This document shows, piece by piece, positions 1 to 11,139 of a stretch of 64,000 bases of DNA. The notes beneath the pieces were generated by a model. The model searched no databases. It worked only from the letters and a program-made list of their open reading frames with translations, and was not told the DNA's origin. Where the stretch lies: contig OX457058.1 in the NCBI GenBank assembly GCA_949752795.1, positions 30,568,587-30,632,586 on the forward strand, read 5' to 3'. A program made the position numbers and the translations under genes. Each line of letters opens with the position of its first letter. The stretch's first letter is position 1. This DNA is from Hyperoodon ampullatus (Eukaryota > Chordata > Mammalia > Artiodactyla > Ziphiidae).

Positions 1-57
1 ACAAAAAGATGCTCCACATCACTAATTATTAGAGAAATGCAAATCAAAACTACAATG

Positions 58-268
58 CGGGGCTTCCCTGGTGGCGCAGTGGTTGAGAGTCCGCCTGCCG
101 ATGCAGGGGACATGGGTTCGTGCCCCGGTCCGGGAAGATCCCACATGCCGTGGAGTGGCTGGGCCTGTGAGCCATGGCCGCTGAGCCTGCGCATCCGGAG
201 CCTGTGCTCCACAACGGGAGAGGCCACAACAGTGAGAGGCCCGCGTACCGCAAAAAAAAAAAAAAAAA
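58..268 (+). mobile_element. CHR-type tRNA-derived SINE, short young subfamily
   Basis: The element begins GGCTTCCCTGGTGGCGCAG, has pol III box-like sequence (GGTTCGTGCCCCGGTCC) and ends in poly-A. It interrupts the L1 and is flanked by a target-site duplication AAAACTACAATG at 46-57 and 269-280. Confidence 0.95.
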
Positions 269-990
269 AAAACTACAATGAGGTACCACTTCACACCAAT
301 CAGAATGGCTGTCATCAAAAAGTCAACAAATAATAAATGCTGGAGAGGGTGTGGAGAAAAAGGAACCCTTGTACACTGTTGGTGGGAATGTAGATTGGTG
401 CAGCCACTATGGAGAACAGTATGGAGGTTCCTTATAAAACTGAAAATAGAGTTACCATATGATCCTGCAATCCCACTCCTGGGCGTGTATCTGGAGAAAT
501 TCTAATTCAAAAAGATACATGCACCCCAATGTTCATTGCAACACTATTCACAATAGCCAAGACATGGAAGCAACCTAAATGTCCATCAACATATGAATGG
601 ATGACGAAGATGTGGTATATATGTACAGTGGAATACTACTCAGTCATAAAAGAATGAAATAATGCCGTTTACAACAACATGGATGGACCTAGAGACTGTC
701 ATACTAAGTGAAGTCAGACATATATATGATATCACTTATATGTGGAATCTAAAATATGACACAAATGAACTTATCTACAGAACAGAAACAGACTCACAGA
801 CATAGAGAACAGACTTGTGGTTGCCAGTGGGGGGAGGGTGGGGGAAGGATGAATTGGGAGTTTGGGATTAGCAGATGCAAACTATTATATATAGAATGGA
901 TCAACAAAAAGGTCCTACTATAGAGCACAGGGAGCTATATTCAATATCCTGAGATAAACCATAATGGAAAAGAATATGAAAAAGAATATA

Positions 991-2291
991 TTGGGTTGGC
1001 CAAAAAGTGCCTTTGGTTTTTAACTAAAAATAAAATACACATTTTTCATTTTCACCAAGAACTTTATTGACAATGTATTCACCCTTTTGTTCCACTACCT
1101 TCTGCCATTTTTCAGGCAACTTCATAATTTCATTTTCCCAAAACTTTTTATCTTTTTGAGCAAAGAACTGTTCCAGGTGCCTTTTATAGTCTTCCAGGGA
1201 ATTGAAATTTTTTCCATTAAGAGAATTTTGTAAAAACCAAGATAAATAGAAATCTCAAGGTAATAATAAATAGAAATAAACAGAAATCTGGTGAATACAG
1301 CAGATGAATCAGAACTTCCCAGCCAAGCTATAACAGTTTTTGCCTGGTCATCAAAGAAACATGCAGTCTTGCATTATCATGATGGAAGATTACACGTTTT
1401 CTGTTGACTAATTCTGGACACTTTTCATCGAGTGCTGCTTTCAGTTGGTCTAATTAGGAGCAGTACTTGTTGGAATTAATCATTTGGTTTTCCGGAAGGA
1501 GTTCATAATAGAGGACTCCCTTCCAATCACACCATGTACAAAACAACACCTTCTTTGGATGAAGACCGGCCTTTGGTGTGGTTGGTGGTGTTTCACTTCT
1601 CTTGCTCCATGATCTTTTCTGTTCCACATTATTGTACAGTATCCACTTTTCATCGCCTGTCACAATTTGTTTTAAAAACGGAACGTTTTCTTTACGTTTA
1701 AGTAGAGAATTGCGTGCAGAAATATGGTCAAGAAGGTTTTTTTCACTTAACTTATGTGGAACCCAAACATCAAAGTGATTCACATAACCAAGCTGGTGCA
1801 AATGCTTTTCAACGCTTGATTTAGATATTTTGAGTATGTCGTCTATCTCCCATGTGGTATGCCATTGATTGTTCTCAATTGATGTCTCGATTTGATTGCT
1901 ATCAACTTCAACTGGTCTATCCACTGTGGAGCATTGTCCAGTGAGAAATCTCTGGCACAAAACTTTGCAAAACACTTTTGACACGTTTGATCAGTCACAC
2001 ACCTTCTCCATACGCTGCACAAATCTTTTTTTGTGTTTTGGTTGCATTTTTATCTTTCTTGAAATAATAAAGCATAATATGCCCAAAATGTTGCTTTTTT
2101 TCTTCCATCTTCAATATTAAAATGGCTACACAAAAAATCATCAAATTTGATAAGTCTTTTTTTAAATACATGCTGATATGACAGCTGTCACATACAATCT
2201 AACAAAATTGTTTCGAATGAAGTTAAAGACAACTAAGTGCTGCTAGAGCCATCTTATGGAAAGAAAAGAACGAAACTTTTGGCCAAACCAA
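991..2291 (-). mobile_element. Complete mariner (Tc1/mariner) DNA transposon, inactivated
   Basis: The ends are inverted repeats: TTGGGTTGGCCAAAAAGT at the left and, read on the minus strand, TTGGTTTGGCCAAAAG at the right. The target TA is duplicated at 989-990 and 2292-2293. The length, 1301 bp, is the normal mariner size. It sits in a TA-rich part of the L1 3' UTR. Cetartiodactyl genomes are known to carry mariners of this kind. It cannot move on its own because the transposase is broken. Confidence 0.93.
1330..2100 (-). pseudogene. Mariner transposase pseudogene
   Basis: A cut-and-paste transposase that would bind the element's own inverted repeats. On the minus strand the longest open piece is 1984-1454 (176 codons). 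The catalytic triad of the mariner D,D34D type is still visible: the first Asp in TGDEKWILYNN, the second in WCDWKGVLYYELLP, and the third in HHDNARLH further downstream near 1365-1385. The WVPHKL linker motif is also present. An in-frame TAA near 1450 cuts the frame between the second and third Asp, and another stop near 2000 separates the N-terminal DNA-binding part (upstream QRMEKVCD). Those breaks, and no open frame beyond them, make it a fossil. The degraded N-terminus means the true start cannot be fixed. Confidence 0.9.
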
Positions 2292-2393
2292 TATATATAT
2301 ATATATATATGTATAACTGAATCACTTTGCTGTACAGCAGAAATCAACACAACATTGTAAATCAACTATACTTTAATAAATTAAAAAAAATTT

Positions 2394-2820
2394 TTTTAAA
2401 TGTGCTTCTTACTGGAGGTGGTAGTCAAAACAACTTGAAAGACCCTGTCTGAGAGGAAAGTGGGCAACAGGTATAGGTGCTATAATCCCCAGCGACTTGC
2501 TTGCTGGAAGATTTCCCATGGGTCTTGCACAGTGTCATTGTAGCAGTCCCCTCATTTTCCTTTGAAGCATTGGCTATCCTCTGAGAACTAATAGCGCATT
2601 TTTATTTCTTTGACTTTGTAAAACGATGTCAGCTTTCCAGCTGTAATGTTTATCTACACTGCATACAAAACTATACGGGTAGTTTGTCTCATTTGTTAGG
2701 AAAATGATACATTTTATGAAAAGTCATGGAGTCTTTCATTTTGCATTCATGCCCTCACTCAAGTTCAACAAATATTTATTGACCCTTTCCCCTGGACCTG
2801 GGCTTTGCATGGTGGGAAGT
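2394..2820. other. Unclassified AT-rich spacer
   Basis: No gene, RNA or recognised repeat is visible. The segment separates two L1 elements and may be original non-repeat DNA. Confidence 0.5.
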
Positions 2821-5051
2821 TTTTTAATTCAATCTTTTTAGTTGTTATAGTTCTATTCACGTTTTCTGTTTGTTCTTGAGTCAGTTTCAGCAGTTTGGTC
2901 TTTCTAGAAATTTTCCCATTTATTTAATTTGTTGGTTATTTAATTTGTTGGCGTACAATTACTCATAGTAGTCCCTTAAAATCTTTTTATTCCTGTAAGA
3001 TTGGTGGTGATGTCCTCTCTTTCATCCCAAATTTTAGTAATTTGAGTTTTCTCCCTTTTCTCCTTGGTGTCCAGCTAAAAGTTTGTCAATTTTATTATCT
3101 CTTCTAAGAACCAACTTTTGGTTTTGTTAATTTTTCTCTATTATTTTTTTATTCTCTATTTTGTTTATTTCCACTCTAATATTTATTATTTCCGCTTGCT
3201 TTGGGTTTAGTGTGTTCTTCTTTTCTAATTTGTTAAGGTGGAAGGTTAGGCTATAAATTTTAACTCTTTCATCTTTTAAAATATTGGGATCACAATTATA
3301 AATTTCCTTCATAGCACTGCTTTAGCTGCATCCAAGTCCTATGTTATGCTTTTTGTCTCAGTCATAATTTTTTCTAATTTTTCTTATGATTTCTTCTTTG
3401 TTCCATTGGTTATTTAGGTTTAGGGGTGTTTTGTTTAATTTTCACATATTTTTGAATTCCCCAAATTTCCTTCTGTAACTGGTTTCTGATTTAATTCCAT
3501 TGTGGTTGGAGAACATACTTTGTATGGTTTCAATACTTTTAAATTTATCGAGGGCTTGTTTTGTGGCCTGATATATGATTTATCCTGAAGAATGTTCCAT
3601 GTGCACTTGAAAAGAATGTGTATTCTACTGTGTTGGATGCAAATGATCCACAAATGTGTTGGGTCTAGTTGGGTTTTGTTCAAGACTTTGGTATTGTTCA
3701 AGACTTCTTTTCCTTGTTGATCATCTGCCTTGTTCTATCCATTATGAAAAGTGGGGATATTGAAATCTCCAATTATTATTGTTGAATTGTCTACTTTTCC
3801 CCTTCAGTTCTGTCAGTTTTTGCTATTTTGGGGTTCTGCTGTTATGTGCAATGCGTTTCTTAAATGTTATGTTTTCTTGATGAATTGACGCTTTTGTCAG
3901 TATAAAATGTTTTTCTTTGTTTCTAGGAACAATTTATCTCTTAAAGTCTATTTTGTCTGATATTAGTATAGCCACTTCATCTTTGTTTTTACATGGTACA
4001 TGTCTTTCCATCCTTTTACTTTCAACCCATTTGTGACTTTAAAGTATGTCTCTTGTAGATAGCATATGGTTGGATCATGTTTTTATGTCTATTCTGTCAA
4101 TCTCTGTCTTTTGATTGGAATATTTAGTATATTTACATTTAATGAAATTACTGATAAGGATTTATGGCTGCCATTTTGCTATTTGTTTTCTACATATCTT
4201 AAGTCTTTTTGTTCCCCTGTTTCTCTATTACTGCCTTCGTTTTTGCTGTATATTTTCTAGTGTAGTATTTTAATTTCCTTGTTGTTTCTTTTACTATATT
4301 TTAAAAAGTTGTTTTTTTAATGGTTGTCTTGGGGATTACAATACTTCTTAACTTAAAATAATCTAGGTAATATTAATACTAATTTAATTTCTACAGGACA
4401 CCAAAATAGGCCCCAATAGTGCCCCATTCTCTCCCTTCTTCTTTGTGCTGTTATTATCATTCAAATTACATATAAATACATAAATATGTATATATACATG
4501 CACACATTATAAGCCCATCAATACAGTTTATAATTGTTGCTTTATGTATTTGTCTTTTAAATCAGATAAAAGTTTCAAATATATTTTTAATTAAAAGATT
4601 TTAAAAATTAAAAAATTTAAATATTTTATACTCTCTTTTATATTCAACTTGATAGTTATTTTTTACCAATGTTCTATATTTCTTCATGTGGCTTCAAGTT
4701 ACTGTTTAGTATCCTTCATTTCAGCCTGAAGGAGTCTTTTGGTATTTCTTAAAGTGCATGTATGCTAGGCATGATTTCTCAGTTTTAGTTTATCTGGGAA
4801 TGCCTTAATTTCTCCTTTATTGTTGAAGTATACTATTGCTGGGTGTAGAATTCTCCGATGATAGTCTTTTTCTTTCAGCCCTTTAAATGTCTTCATTCTG
4901 CCTTCTGACCTCCATTTCTGATGAGAAGTCAGATGTTAATCTTATTGAGGATCTGTTATATGTGATAAGTTGCTTTTCTCTTGCCGCTTTAAGATTCTCT
5001 TATTGTCTTTGGCTTTCAACAGTTTGACTATTAGCCTAGGTGTGGACTGCT

Positions 5052-5298
5052 GTATTTTTTTGTTTGTTTTTTTAAAGATTTTATTTTTATTTATTTATTT
5101 AGTTAGTTTTGGCTGCACCACATCTTGGTTGCGGCACACAGGATCTTTTAGTTGCAGCATGTGGACCTTTGAATTGCCGCATGCGTGCTTCTTAGTTGCG
5201 GCATGCACATGGGATCTAGTTCCCTGACCAGAGTTTGGACCTGGGCCCCCTGCATTGGGAGTGTGGAGTCTTACCCATTGTACCACCAGGGAAGTCCC
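5052..5298 (-). mobile_element. tRNA-derived SINE, older CHR/artiodactyl type
   Basis: Antisense copy ending in CCACCAGGGAAGTCCC. The TTTATTTATTT end lies at the left. A target-site duplication TGGACTGCT flanks it at 5043-5051 and 5299-5307. It is more diverged than the young copies. Confidence 0.85.
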
Positions 5299-5555
5299 TG
5301 GACTGCTTTGAGTATATTCTACTTGGAGTTCTTTGAACTCCTTGAATGTCCTTGAATGCAGATTAATATATTTCACAACATTTGGGAAGTTTTTAGTTAT
5401 TATTTCTTCAAATATTCTTTGGGTCCTTTCTCTCTCTCCTTTCCTTTGGGACTTTATGCATATATTGGTATGTTTAATGTTCTTTCATAGGTCTCTGAAT
5501 CTGTTTGTTTTTCTTCATTCTTTTTCCTTTCTATTCATCAGACTGGATAAACTCA

Positions 5556-5588
5556 GTTGATTGATTGATTGATTGATTGATTGATTAT
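5556..5588. repeat. (TGAT)n microsatellite
   Basis: Seven to eight TGAT units lie at the junction between L1 sequence and the next SINE. The repeat probably grew from the 3' end of that SINE's target-site duplication, which itself ends in TTGATT. Confidence 0.9.
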
Positions 5589-5792
5589 TTTTGTGTGTGT
5601 GTGGTACGCGGGCCTCTCACTGTTGTGGTCTCTCCCGTTGCGGAGCACAGGCTCCGGACCCGCAGGCTCAGCAGCCATGGCTCACGGGCCCAGCCGCTCC
5701 GCAGCATGTGGGATCTTCCCGGACCAGGGCATGAACCCACGTCCCCTGCATCGGCAGGCGGACTCTCAACCACTGCGCCACCAGGGAAGCCC
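5589..5792 (-). mobile_element. CHR-type SINE, short young subfamily
   Basis: Antisense copy from GGTACGCGGGCCTCTCACTG to CCACCAGGGAAGCC. The target-site duplication AACTCAGTTGATT is seen at 5550-5562 and 5793-5805. Confidence 0.93.
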
Positions 5793-7017
5793 AACTCAGT
5801 TGATTTATACTAGAATTCACTGACTCTTACTCTGCCAGTTCAAATATGTTGTTGAATTTTTAATTTCAGTTATTGTATTTTTCAAAACTCCAGGTTTCTA
5901 TTTTTTAAAATTTCTGTTTATTGATATTATCTATTTGGTGAGATATTCTTGTCATACTTTCCTTAATTCTTAGCACATGGTTTCCTTTAGTGAACATATT
6001 TATAATAGCTGATTTAAAGTCTTTGTCCAGTAAGTCCAATGCCTGGGCTTCCTCAAGAACAGTTTCTATTAACAACTTTTTCCCCTATATATGGACTGTA
6101 TTTTTCTGTTGCTTTGCATGTCCTGTAATTTTTTTTTTGTTGGAGTGTGGACATTTTGAATAACAAAATGTGGCCATTCTAGAAATAATATCCCTCCTCC
6201 TACCCCAAGGTTCATTGTTGTTGCTTGTCTAGTGACTTTTCCAGACTAATTCTGTAAAGTCTGTATTCGTTGTCACGTGTGGCCACTGACGTCCCTGATC
6301 CGGTAGTTTAGTGGTCAGCTAATTATTGGACAGAGGTTTACTTAAATGCTTTGAACAAGTAAATCTCCTAGCCTTTGCTGAGAGGCTGTGTGTGTGTTGG
6401 GGCATGCCTTCAATATTCTGGTAGGTAAGTTATGACTCTTCTTTAACCTTTGCTTTCTGCTTGCACTGAACCTTGAAGTCAACCAGATGTGAGAGATTAG
6501 GGCCTTCTCAGGTGTTTCCTGAGTGTGTGCACAGTCCTGCACCATGCATGGCATTCTGGATTCCCAGGAATATGTCAGAGCTTTCAAGGCACACTATGGA
6601 CTCTCATTCCCCATTTTTGCATTTTTTCGGTTAACCTCTTGTTAGCCCCAACTGGTTTCACCACCTCAGGCAGCTGTGATGTTAAACAACTGCTGCTGAT
6701 TGTTTTTGACAAATGCCCTAAGGATAGGGCTGGTTGCACAGAGTGAATTCTGAGGCAGGTCAAATAAAGACAAGCCTTGTGAGCGGAGCTGCCAACAGGT
6801 CAAATAATGACAGTTCTCTGGAGATAAGGCTTTTGGGGACCTCTAAACCCATTCTTCCCTTCCAGTGGCTGCTAGTCTACTGGGTTTCAAAGCTATTGTA
6901 GTTATAAGGCTATTAGTTTCCAAGGCTACCACAGGGCTGGGTAGAAGGGGTTGGGAAATGGGCAAGTTAAAATCCCATAAGGCTCACTGTTCTCATCAAG
7001 ATTCAGTCATTTTTCTT

Positions 7018-7234
7018 TTTTTTCTTTTTTTTTCTTTTTTTTGCTGTGCGCGGGCCTCTCACTGTTGTGGCCTCTCCCGTTGTGTAGCACAGGCTCCGGA
7101 CGCGCAGGCTCAGCAGCCATGGCTCACAGGCCCAGCCGCTCTGCGGCATGTGGGATCCTCCCGGACCAGGGCACAAACCCGTGCCCCCTGCATTGGCAGG
7201 CGGACTCTCAACCACTGCGCCACCAGGGAAGCCC
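7018..7234 (-). mobile_element. CHR-type SINE, short young subfamily
   Basis: Antisense copy with an interrupted T-rich tail on the left. The target-site duplication TCAGTCATTTTTCTT occurs at 7003-7017 and 7235-7249. Confidence 0.95.
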
Positions 7235-7576
7235 TCAGTCATTTTTCTTGAAAAACAACCTTGGGATTGTTGCAAGCCTTTGGTTGATTTCTGGAGTTCT
7301 GAAAAGGTTGATGTGACAATTTAAGCCAGCACTCTCTTTTTATGGAGAAGCAGATTTTTCTGCCATTGTGGATGGTGCTTCTGCCAGATTTATTTTTATC
7401 CCTCGTTATCCTGAATAGATCCCCTCAACCTCCAGTTATCTAAATCCTTGAGTACAGTGCAGTATTTTCATCAAATACCTTACAACAGTATAGCAAGGTG
7501 ATGCAAAAGGATGAACACATCTAAGAAATGGTGAATAGATAAGTACAGGCCCTGATGTCTTTTAAAAGTACTGCTC

Positions 7577-7795
7577 CCGGGCTTCCCTGGTGGCGCAGTG
7601 GTTGAGAGTCCGCCTGCTGATGCAGGGGACACGGGTTCGTGCCCCGGTCCGGGAAGATCCCACATGCCGCGGAGCGGCTGGGCCTGTGAGCCATGGCCGC
7701 TGAGCCTGCACGTCCGGAGCCTGTGCTCCGCAATGGGAGAGGCCACAGCAGTGAGAGGCCCGCGTACCGCAAAAAAAAACAAAACAAACAAACAA
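7577..7795 (+). mobile_element. CHR-type SINE, short young subfamily
   Basis: Sense copy with an A-rich tail containing AAAC units. The target-site duplication AAAAGTACTGCTC is at 7564-7576 and 7796-7808. It lies 342 bp from the oppositely oriented copy at 7018-7234. Confidence 0.95.
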
Positions 7796-7808
7796 AAAAG
7801 TACTGCTC

Positions 7809-8429
7809 TCAGTACCTTTTAAAAGGTCCTCTCCCAGGTATGAATATACATTTGCAGTGTGAAAGATCTGCCAACTCCTCATTTTATGTGAGAGCTAAAA
7901 CCTCTGAATAAACAAAAGTGAAATAGATTTAGACCTGCTTTTCTACCAAAGTGACTGTGAAATCATGTTGAGAGCCTAAACCAGAAGTAGACTGTTTTTT
8001 TTTCTAATTCTTCTGTGTGCTAATTAATTTGAAAATGAAGTGTTTAAGTAGATGTACAGGAGGGATGCATTGTAGCGGGAGTGGGTTGACATTTGATCAT
8101 TCTGCCTGGTGGGTGCATAGGCACTTGTTACCTGTGCTCTTCACATACACATACAGTATACACCTGCTTCCAGGCCGTCCTTGCTTTGCAGGTTCAGATA
8201 TGCCTGATGTCAGCTACCACGGTTTAATTAAATAATACCAGCTGCTCAACAATATGGGTGAAATTTCAGTTCTCATGGCATACTTTGAGTAAATACATCC
8301 AGTACCAATACATATAGTACAAACTTGACGCCAGCTCTTTAGTCCAGAAATCACCACACAACATGTGCATCACGATCAGTGACAGCAGTTCTTTCAAAGT
8401 TGTCAGTATTTGGTCTCTGAGCATTTTTT
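7809..8429. other. Non-repeat upstream spacer
   Basis: No gene or recognised repeat. The small open frames here have no coding character. Confidence 0.45.
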
Positions 8430-8642
8430 TTTTTTTTTTTTTTTTTTTTGCGGTACGCGGGCCTCTCACTGTTGTGGCCTCTCCCGTTGCGGAGCACAGG
8501 CTCCGGACGCGCAGGCTCAGCGGCCATGGCTCACGGGCCCAGCCGCTCCGCGGCATGTGGGATCCTCCCGGACCGGGGCACGAACCCGTGTCCCCTGCAT
8601 CGGCAGGCGGACTCTCAACCACTGCGCCACCAGGGAAGCCCC
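8430..8642 (-). mobile_element. CHR-type SINE, left arm of an inverted SINE pair
   Basis: Antisense copy, nearly identical to the family consensus. The target-site duplication TCTGAGCATTTTTT is at 8416-8429 and 8643-8656. Together with the sense copy at 8750-8970 it forms a long inverted repeat separated by about 107 bp. Confidence 0.95.
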
Positions 8643-8749
8643 TCTGAGCATTTTTTAGCTTAGCCACTGACAGCAAAGTGTGCTGTTGTGTTGCCTCCTT
8701 TTCTCCCAGTGATATACGCACAGAGCCTTGTTAAAAAACAAAAACAGAG

Positions 8750-8935
8750 GGCTTCCCTGGTGGCGCAGTGGTTGAGAGTCCGCCTGCCGATGCAGGGGAC
8801 ACGGGTTCGTGCCCCGGTCTGGGAGGATCCCACATGCCGCGGAGCGGTTGGGCCCGTGGGCCATGGCCGTTGAGCCTGCGCGTCCGGAGCCTGTGCTCCG
8901 CAATGGGAGAGGCCACAACAGTGAGAGGCCCACGT

Positions 8936-8970
<35 letters not shown>
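8750..8970 (+). mobile_element. CHR-type SINE, right arm of an inverted SINE pair
   Basis: Sense copy with a pure A tail of about 30 bases. The target-site duplication ACAAAAACAGA is seen at about 8739-8749 and 8971-8981. It ends about 0.85 kb before the CpG island. Confidence 0.93.
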
Positions 8971-8972
<2 letters not shown>

Positions 8973-8981
8973 AAAAACAGA

Positions 8982-9819
8982 AAAAGGGTAACTGAAAGAG
9001 GAAATTGGGCAACAAAGATGGAAGTGCAGCAAAGAAACAAAAAACGATAAAGATGGAAGTGGCATGAAATATGAATGGAATGTAATTGGAGTTATAAAAG
9101 AATAGGCAACTGTGGGAATGCTGATATTGCCACCTTTCCAGAGCCTTTAGATGCGCCGCTGGGGGAATCGCACGGAATGCAAACTTGAATGAAGAATCGG
9201 CTGTGACAAAAGGATGGGGACGTCCCAGAGGACATCGCATTAAAGGAACTCGGACACACTCCGCGATGGGGAACGCCCAGAGGATAAAACGTTGAAAGTG
9301 ACCCAAACAGGACGCTTTGCCAAGACAGAAAAGATGCGCGCTTGGCATATAACAACTCTCAGGAAAAGACAAGCACTGTTCAAGCCACTCTTGTTAAGTT
9401 TTTCCTACACAGAAATAAAACACTTCAAGTCTCCATGTTTGCAATGCTTTACAGCATAACAAATGATTGGTTTTCTTTTTCTTTTTTTTTTTCGTTTCCC
9501 TACACTTTATAACCATGAATGAACAGCTAGGCATGTTTGGACATTTTTAAAGGTCATGGAACAATGTTGATTTTCCTCTTGATGAAGATGGTTTTGCACG
9601 GTTCAGGGTCCTGTCCACCGCCTGCCCGCCCGCCAGTGAGGCCCGCACGTGTACACACGCAGTATCCATACGTACAACACACAGACACGCGTGCATTTTA
9701 TATACAGCACGCGTCCACACACTTCAGGGTAGAGCGTAAGTGACGGTGACAGCTACTCGGGGGTAATTATAAATACAAAATAGTAATTTTTCCCTCTCTG
9801 GAAGGTTGTGGTTGGGATT
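8982..9819. other. Upstream flank of the promoter
   Basis: No repeat or gene is visible in the proximal 5' flank. GC content rises towards 9600. The segment 9600-9720 contains several ACACAC/ACGCGT-type stretches. Distal promoter elements could lie here, but none can be named from sequence alone. Confidence 0.45.
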
Positions 9820-10079
9820 CTGTGGGAGTGAGGTGGTGGAAAGCGAGCTCCCGCCAAGCGCTGAGGGGAGCGAGGCCGCGGAGGCGGGGCGGAGGACGGG
9901 ATGGGCGGGGCGGGGGGGGCAATGCGGGGCGGTACCGGCCTCGCCCGCCGTTCGGACCAGAGCCCCGCCAGCCGGTGCGCAGCGCGGGGGCGACGGGGCG
10001 CGGGCCACGCACGGCGGCGGCGGCGGGAGCGGCGGGCACGCACGCACGCGGGCGCGGGACCCGGCACGCACGGCCGGAC

Positions 10080-10082
<3 letters not shown>

Positions 10083-10115
<33 letters not shown>
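10083..10115 (+). repeat. (CGG)11 triplet repeat in the probable 5' UTR
   Basis: Eleven uninterrupted CGG units upstream of both candidate start codons. Such tracts in other mammalian 5' UTRs are length-variable. Confidence 0.95.
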
Positions 10116-10116
<1 letters not shown>

Positions 10117-10168
10117 AGGGGCGCGGGGCGGTGGGTGCGGGCGGCGGCGGATGGCCCAGGGCTGACCT

Positions 10169-10341
10169 ATGCGGCGCCTGGAGGGGCTGTGCCGGCGGCG
10201 GCGGCGGCGGCGGCGGGGCCCGGGCCGCGAGCGGAGCGGGGACAAGATGAAGTACCAGAAGTACCTGACGGTGCTGCAGATGGCCATCGGCGTCACGCCG
10301 TCCAACCGCGGCAGCCTTCTGCCGCTCAAGAGGAGGCTGTG
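10169..10341 (+). CDS. First coding exon of an unnamed gene (5' partial CDS)
   Basis: This is the first exon of a gene I do not recognise well enough to name. Two in-frame ATGs exist. The ATG at 10247 has A at -3 and starts MKYQKYLTVLQMAIGVTPSN. The ATG at 10169 has C at -3 and +4 (weak context). It lies one codon after an in-frame TGA (10163-10165) and would add 26 residues, including eight arginines from the CGG tract. I favour 10247, with 10169 as a possible extension. The frame runs RGSLLPLKRRL and ends in phase 2 (TG) before the donor GTGAGG at 10342. Joined to exon 2, the split codon becomes Trp. The piece is short, basic at its end, and has no signal peptide or membrane segment. It sits inside the CpG island, followed by a 20.5 kb intron. 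Confidence 0.85.
10193..10216 (+). repeat. (CGG)8 triplet repeat, arginine-coding in the upstream frame
   Basis: Eight CGG units in the frame of the ATG at 10169, so read as eight arginines if that start is used. If translation starts at 10247 this is 5' UTR. Confidence 0.95.
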
Positions 10342-10639
10342 GTGAGGGCGGGGCCCGGGGGCGGGGGTCGGCGGGGGGCAACGGGCCGGGGCCCGGGCGG
10401 TGGGCGCTCTCAACCCCCTCGGTCACCAGAGAGCGCGCGGTCGGGCGGGGCGGGGACCGCGGCCGAGGGAGGCGCCGCGCCGGCAGGTTCTGGCTCCGAA
10501 CGTCCAGCCGGGCTCGCCGTGCGTTTCCTGCGGCGCCTCGGATCCATCGGCCGCCGATCCGGGTCGGGACGTCCGCGGCCGGCGGGGTCATCCTCGTGGG
10601 GTCGGTGACTGGGCTTTACCTGTAGGCCGTCCGGTGCTC

Positions 10640-11139
10640 CCACCTGGAAATCGCTCTCGGGGTAACGGGAAGAACTCCCCTAAAGAAAGGTGTCTAGGGT
10701 CACCTGGAACCGGTGTAGACAGCGGATCATCTATCGGATTGTATCGCGTTTTATTAGCATGTAAACATGTCACAGGGAATCCCAGTGGCGACCCAGGCGT
10801 TCCATCCACTTGGGACTTAGGTGTGCGGTTCTGTCACAAGAGGAATGGTCCAGTAAAGGGGTGGTGACTGTAGAAAAAAGGTGCCGGTGATTGTGGTATT
10901 CAGTGGTTATTTCAATTAAAAAATGCGTGGTTAATATAGTTGATAGAGGTTGATTCAATTCAGCTGAACATAGTTCAGTTTAATTTTAAGGTTATAGGGA
11001 AAGGAAGTGAGGCTGCATCTAAGCGTTGGGAAGAGTAATGTCTGCTATGTAAGGCAAAGGAATAACGATCTAAGGAACATAAGGATTGAGCAGCCAGGAA
11101 AAAGCTTAAACATAAACTCCCAGTAGTGGAGAATTTTGG
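10640..11139. other. Start of intron 1, non-repeat
   Basis: Transition from CpG island to AT-rich intron. No gene or repeat is recognised. Confidence 0.45.

Larger units (their letters stand above)
1..2393 (+). mobile_element. L1 LINE, 5'-truncated 3' end, carrying a nested SINE and mariner
   Basis: The + strand reads as the last part of L1 ORF2 followed by the 3' UTR and an A-rich tail near 2377-2393. Around 290-505 the conceptual peptide has the ORF2p C-terminal cysteine/tryptophan pattern ([15 protein letters not shown]) and then [12 protein letters not shown]. The element is cut at the window edge. It is split twice: by a short SINE at 58-268 and by a mariner at 991-2291. The stretch 2294-2393 continues the same 3' UTR after the mariner. 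The order of insertion is therefore L1 first, then SINE and mariner. No intact reading frame remains. Confidence 0.9.
2820..6880 (-). mobile_element. Older antisense L1 (L1M-like), degraded
   Basis: Reading the minus strand gives scattered ORF2 then upstream L1 text full of stops. Examples are the 'KLVLRRDNKIDKLLA' type region near 3080-3120 and the endonuclease-side text near 3480-3780 and 3940-4150. The region 4730-6250 resembles the ORF1 and 5' UTR side of old L1s. Two SINEs interrupt it (5052-5298 and 5563-5792). The left boundary near 2820 and the right boundary near 6250-6880 are soft. No open frame is longer than about 90 codons, so it is long dead. Confidence 0.7.
9820..10640 (+). promoter_or_regulatory. 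CpG island promoter of the + strand gene
   Basis: The stretch is extremely GC- and CpG-rich against an AT-rich background, with many GGGGCGGGG-type Sp1-like boxes near 9885-9935 and 10440-10460. It has no obvious TATA box, as is usual for CpG island promoters with dispersed starts. It contains two CGG tracts, exon 1 and the first donor site. CpG depletion starts again soon after 10640. The exact transcription start cannot be read from sequence. Divergent antisense transcription is possible but not shown. Confidence 0.9.

Noticed and set aside
8731..9372. 213-codon minus-strand frame across a SINE
   Set aside because: Most of it translates the SINE and its T-tract (poly-Phe), and similar frames recur at every SINE copy.
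9724..10608. Several long frames on both strands of the CpG island (up to 274 codons)
   Set aside because: They consist of low-complexity Arg, Pro, Ala and Gly from GC-rich triplets. Only the frame with the splice-compatible exon is supported.
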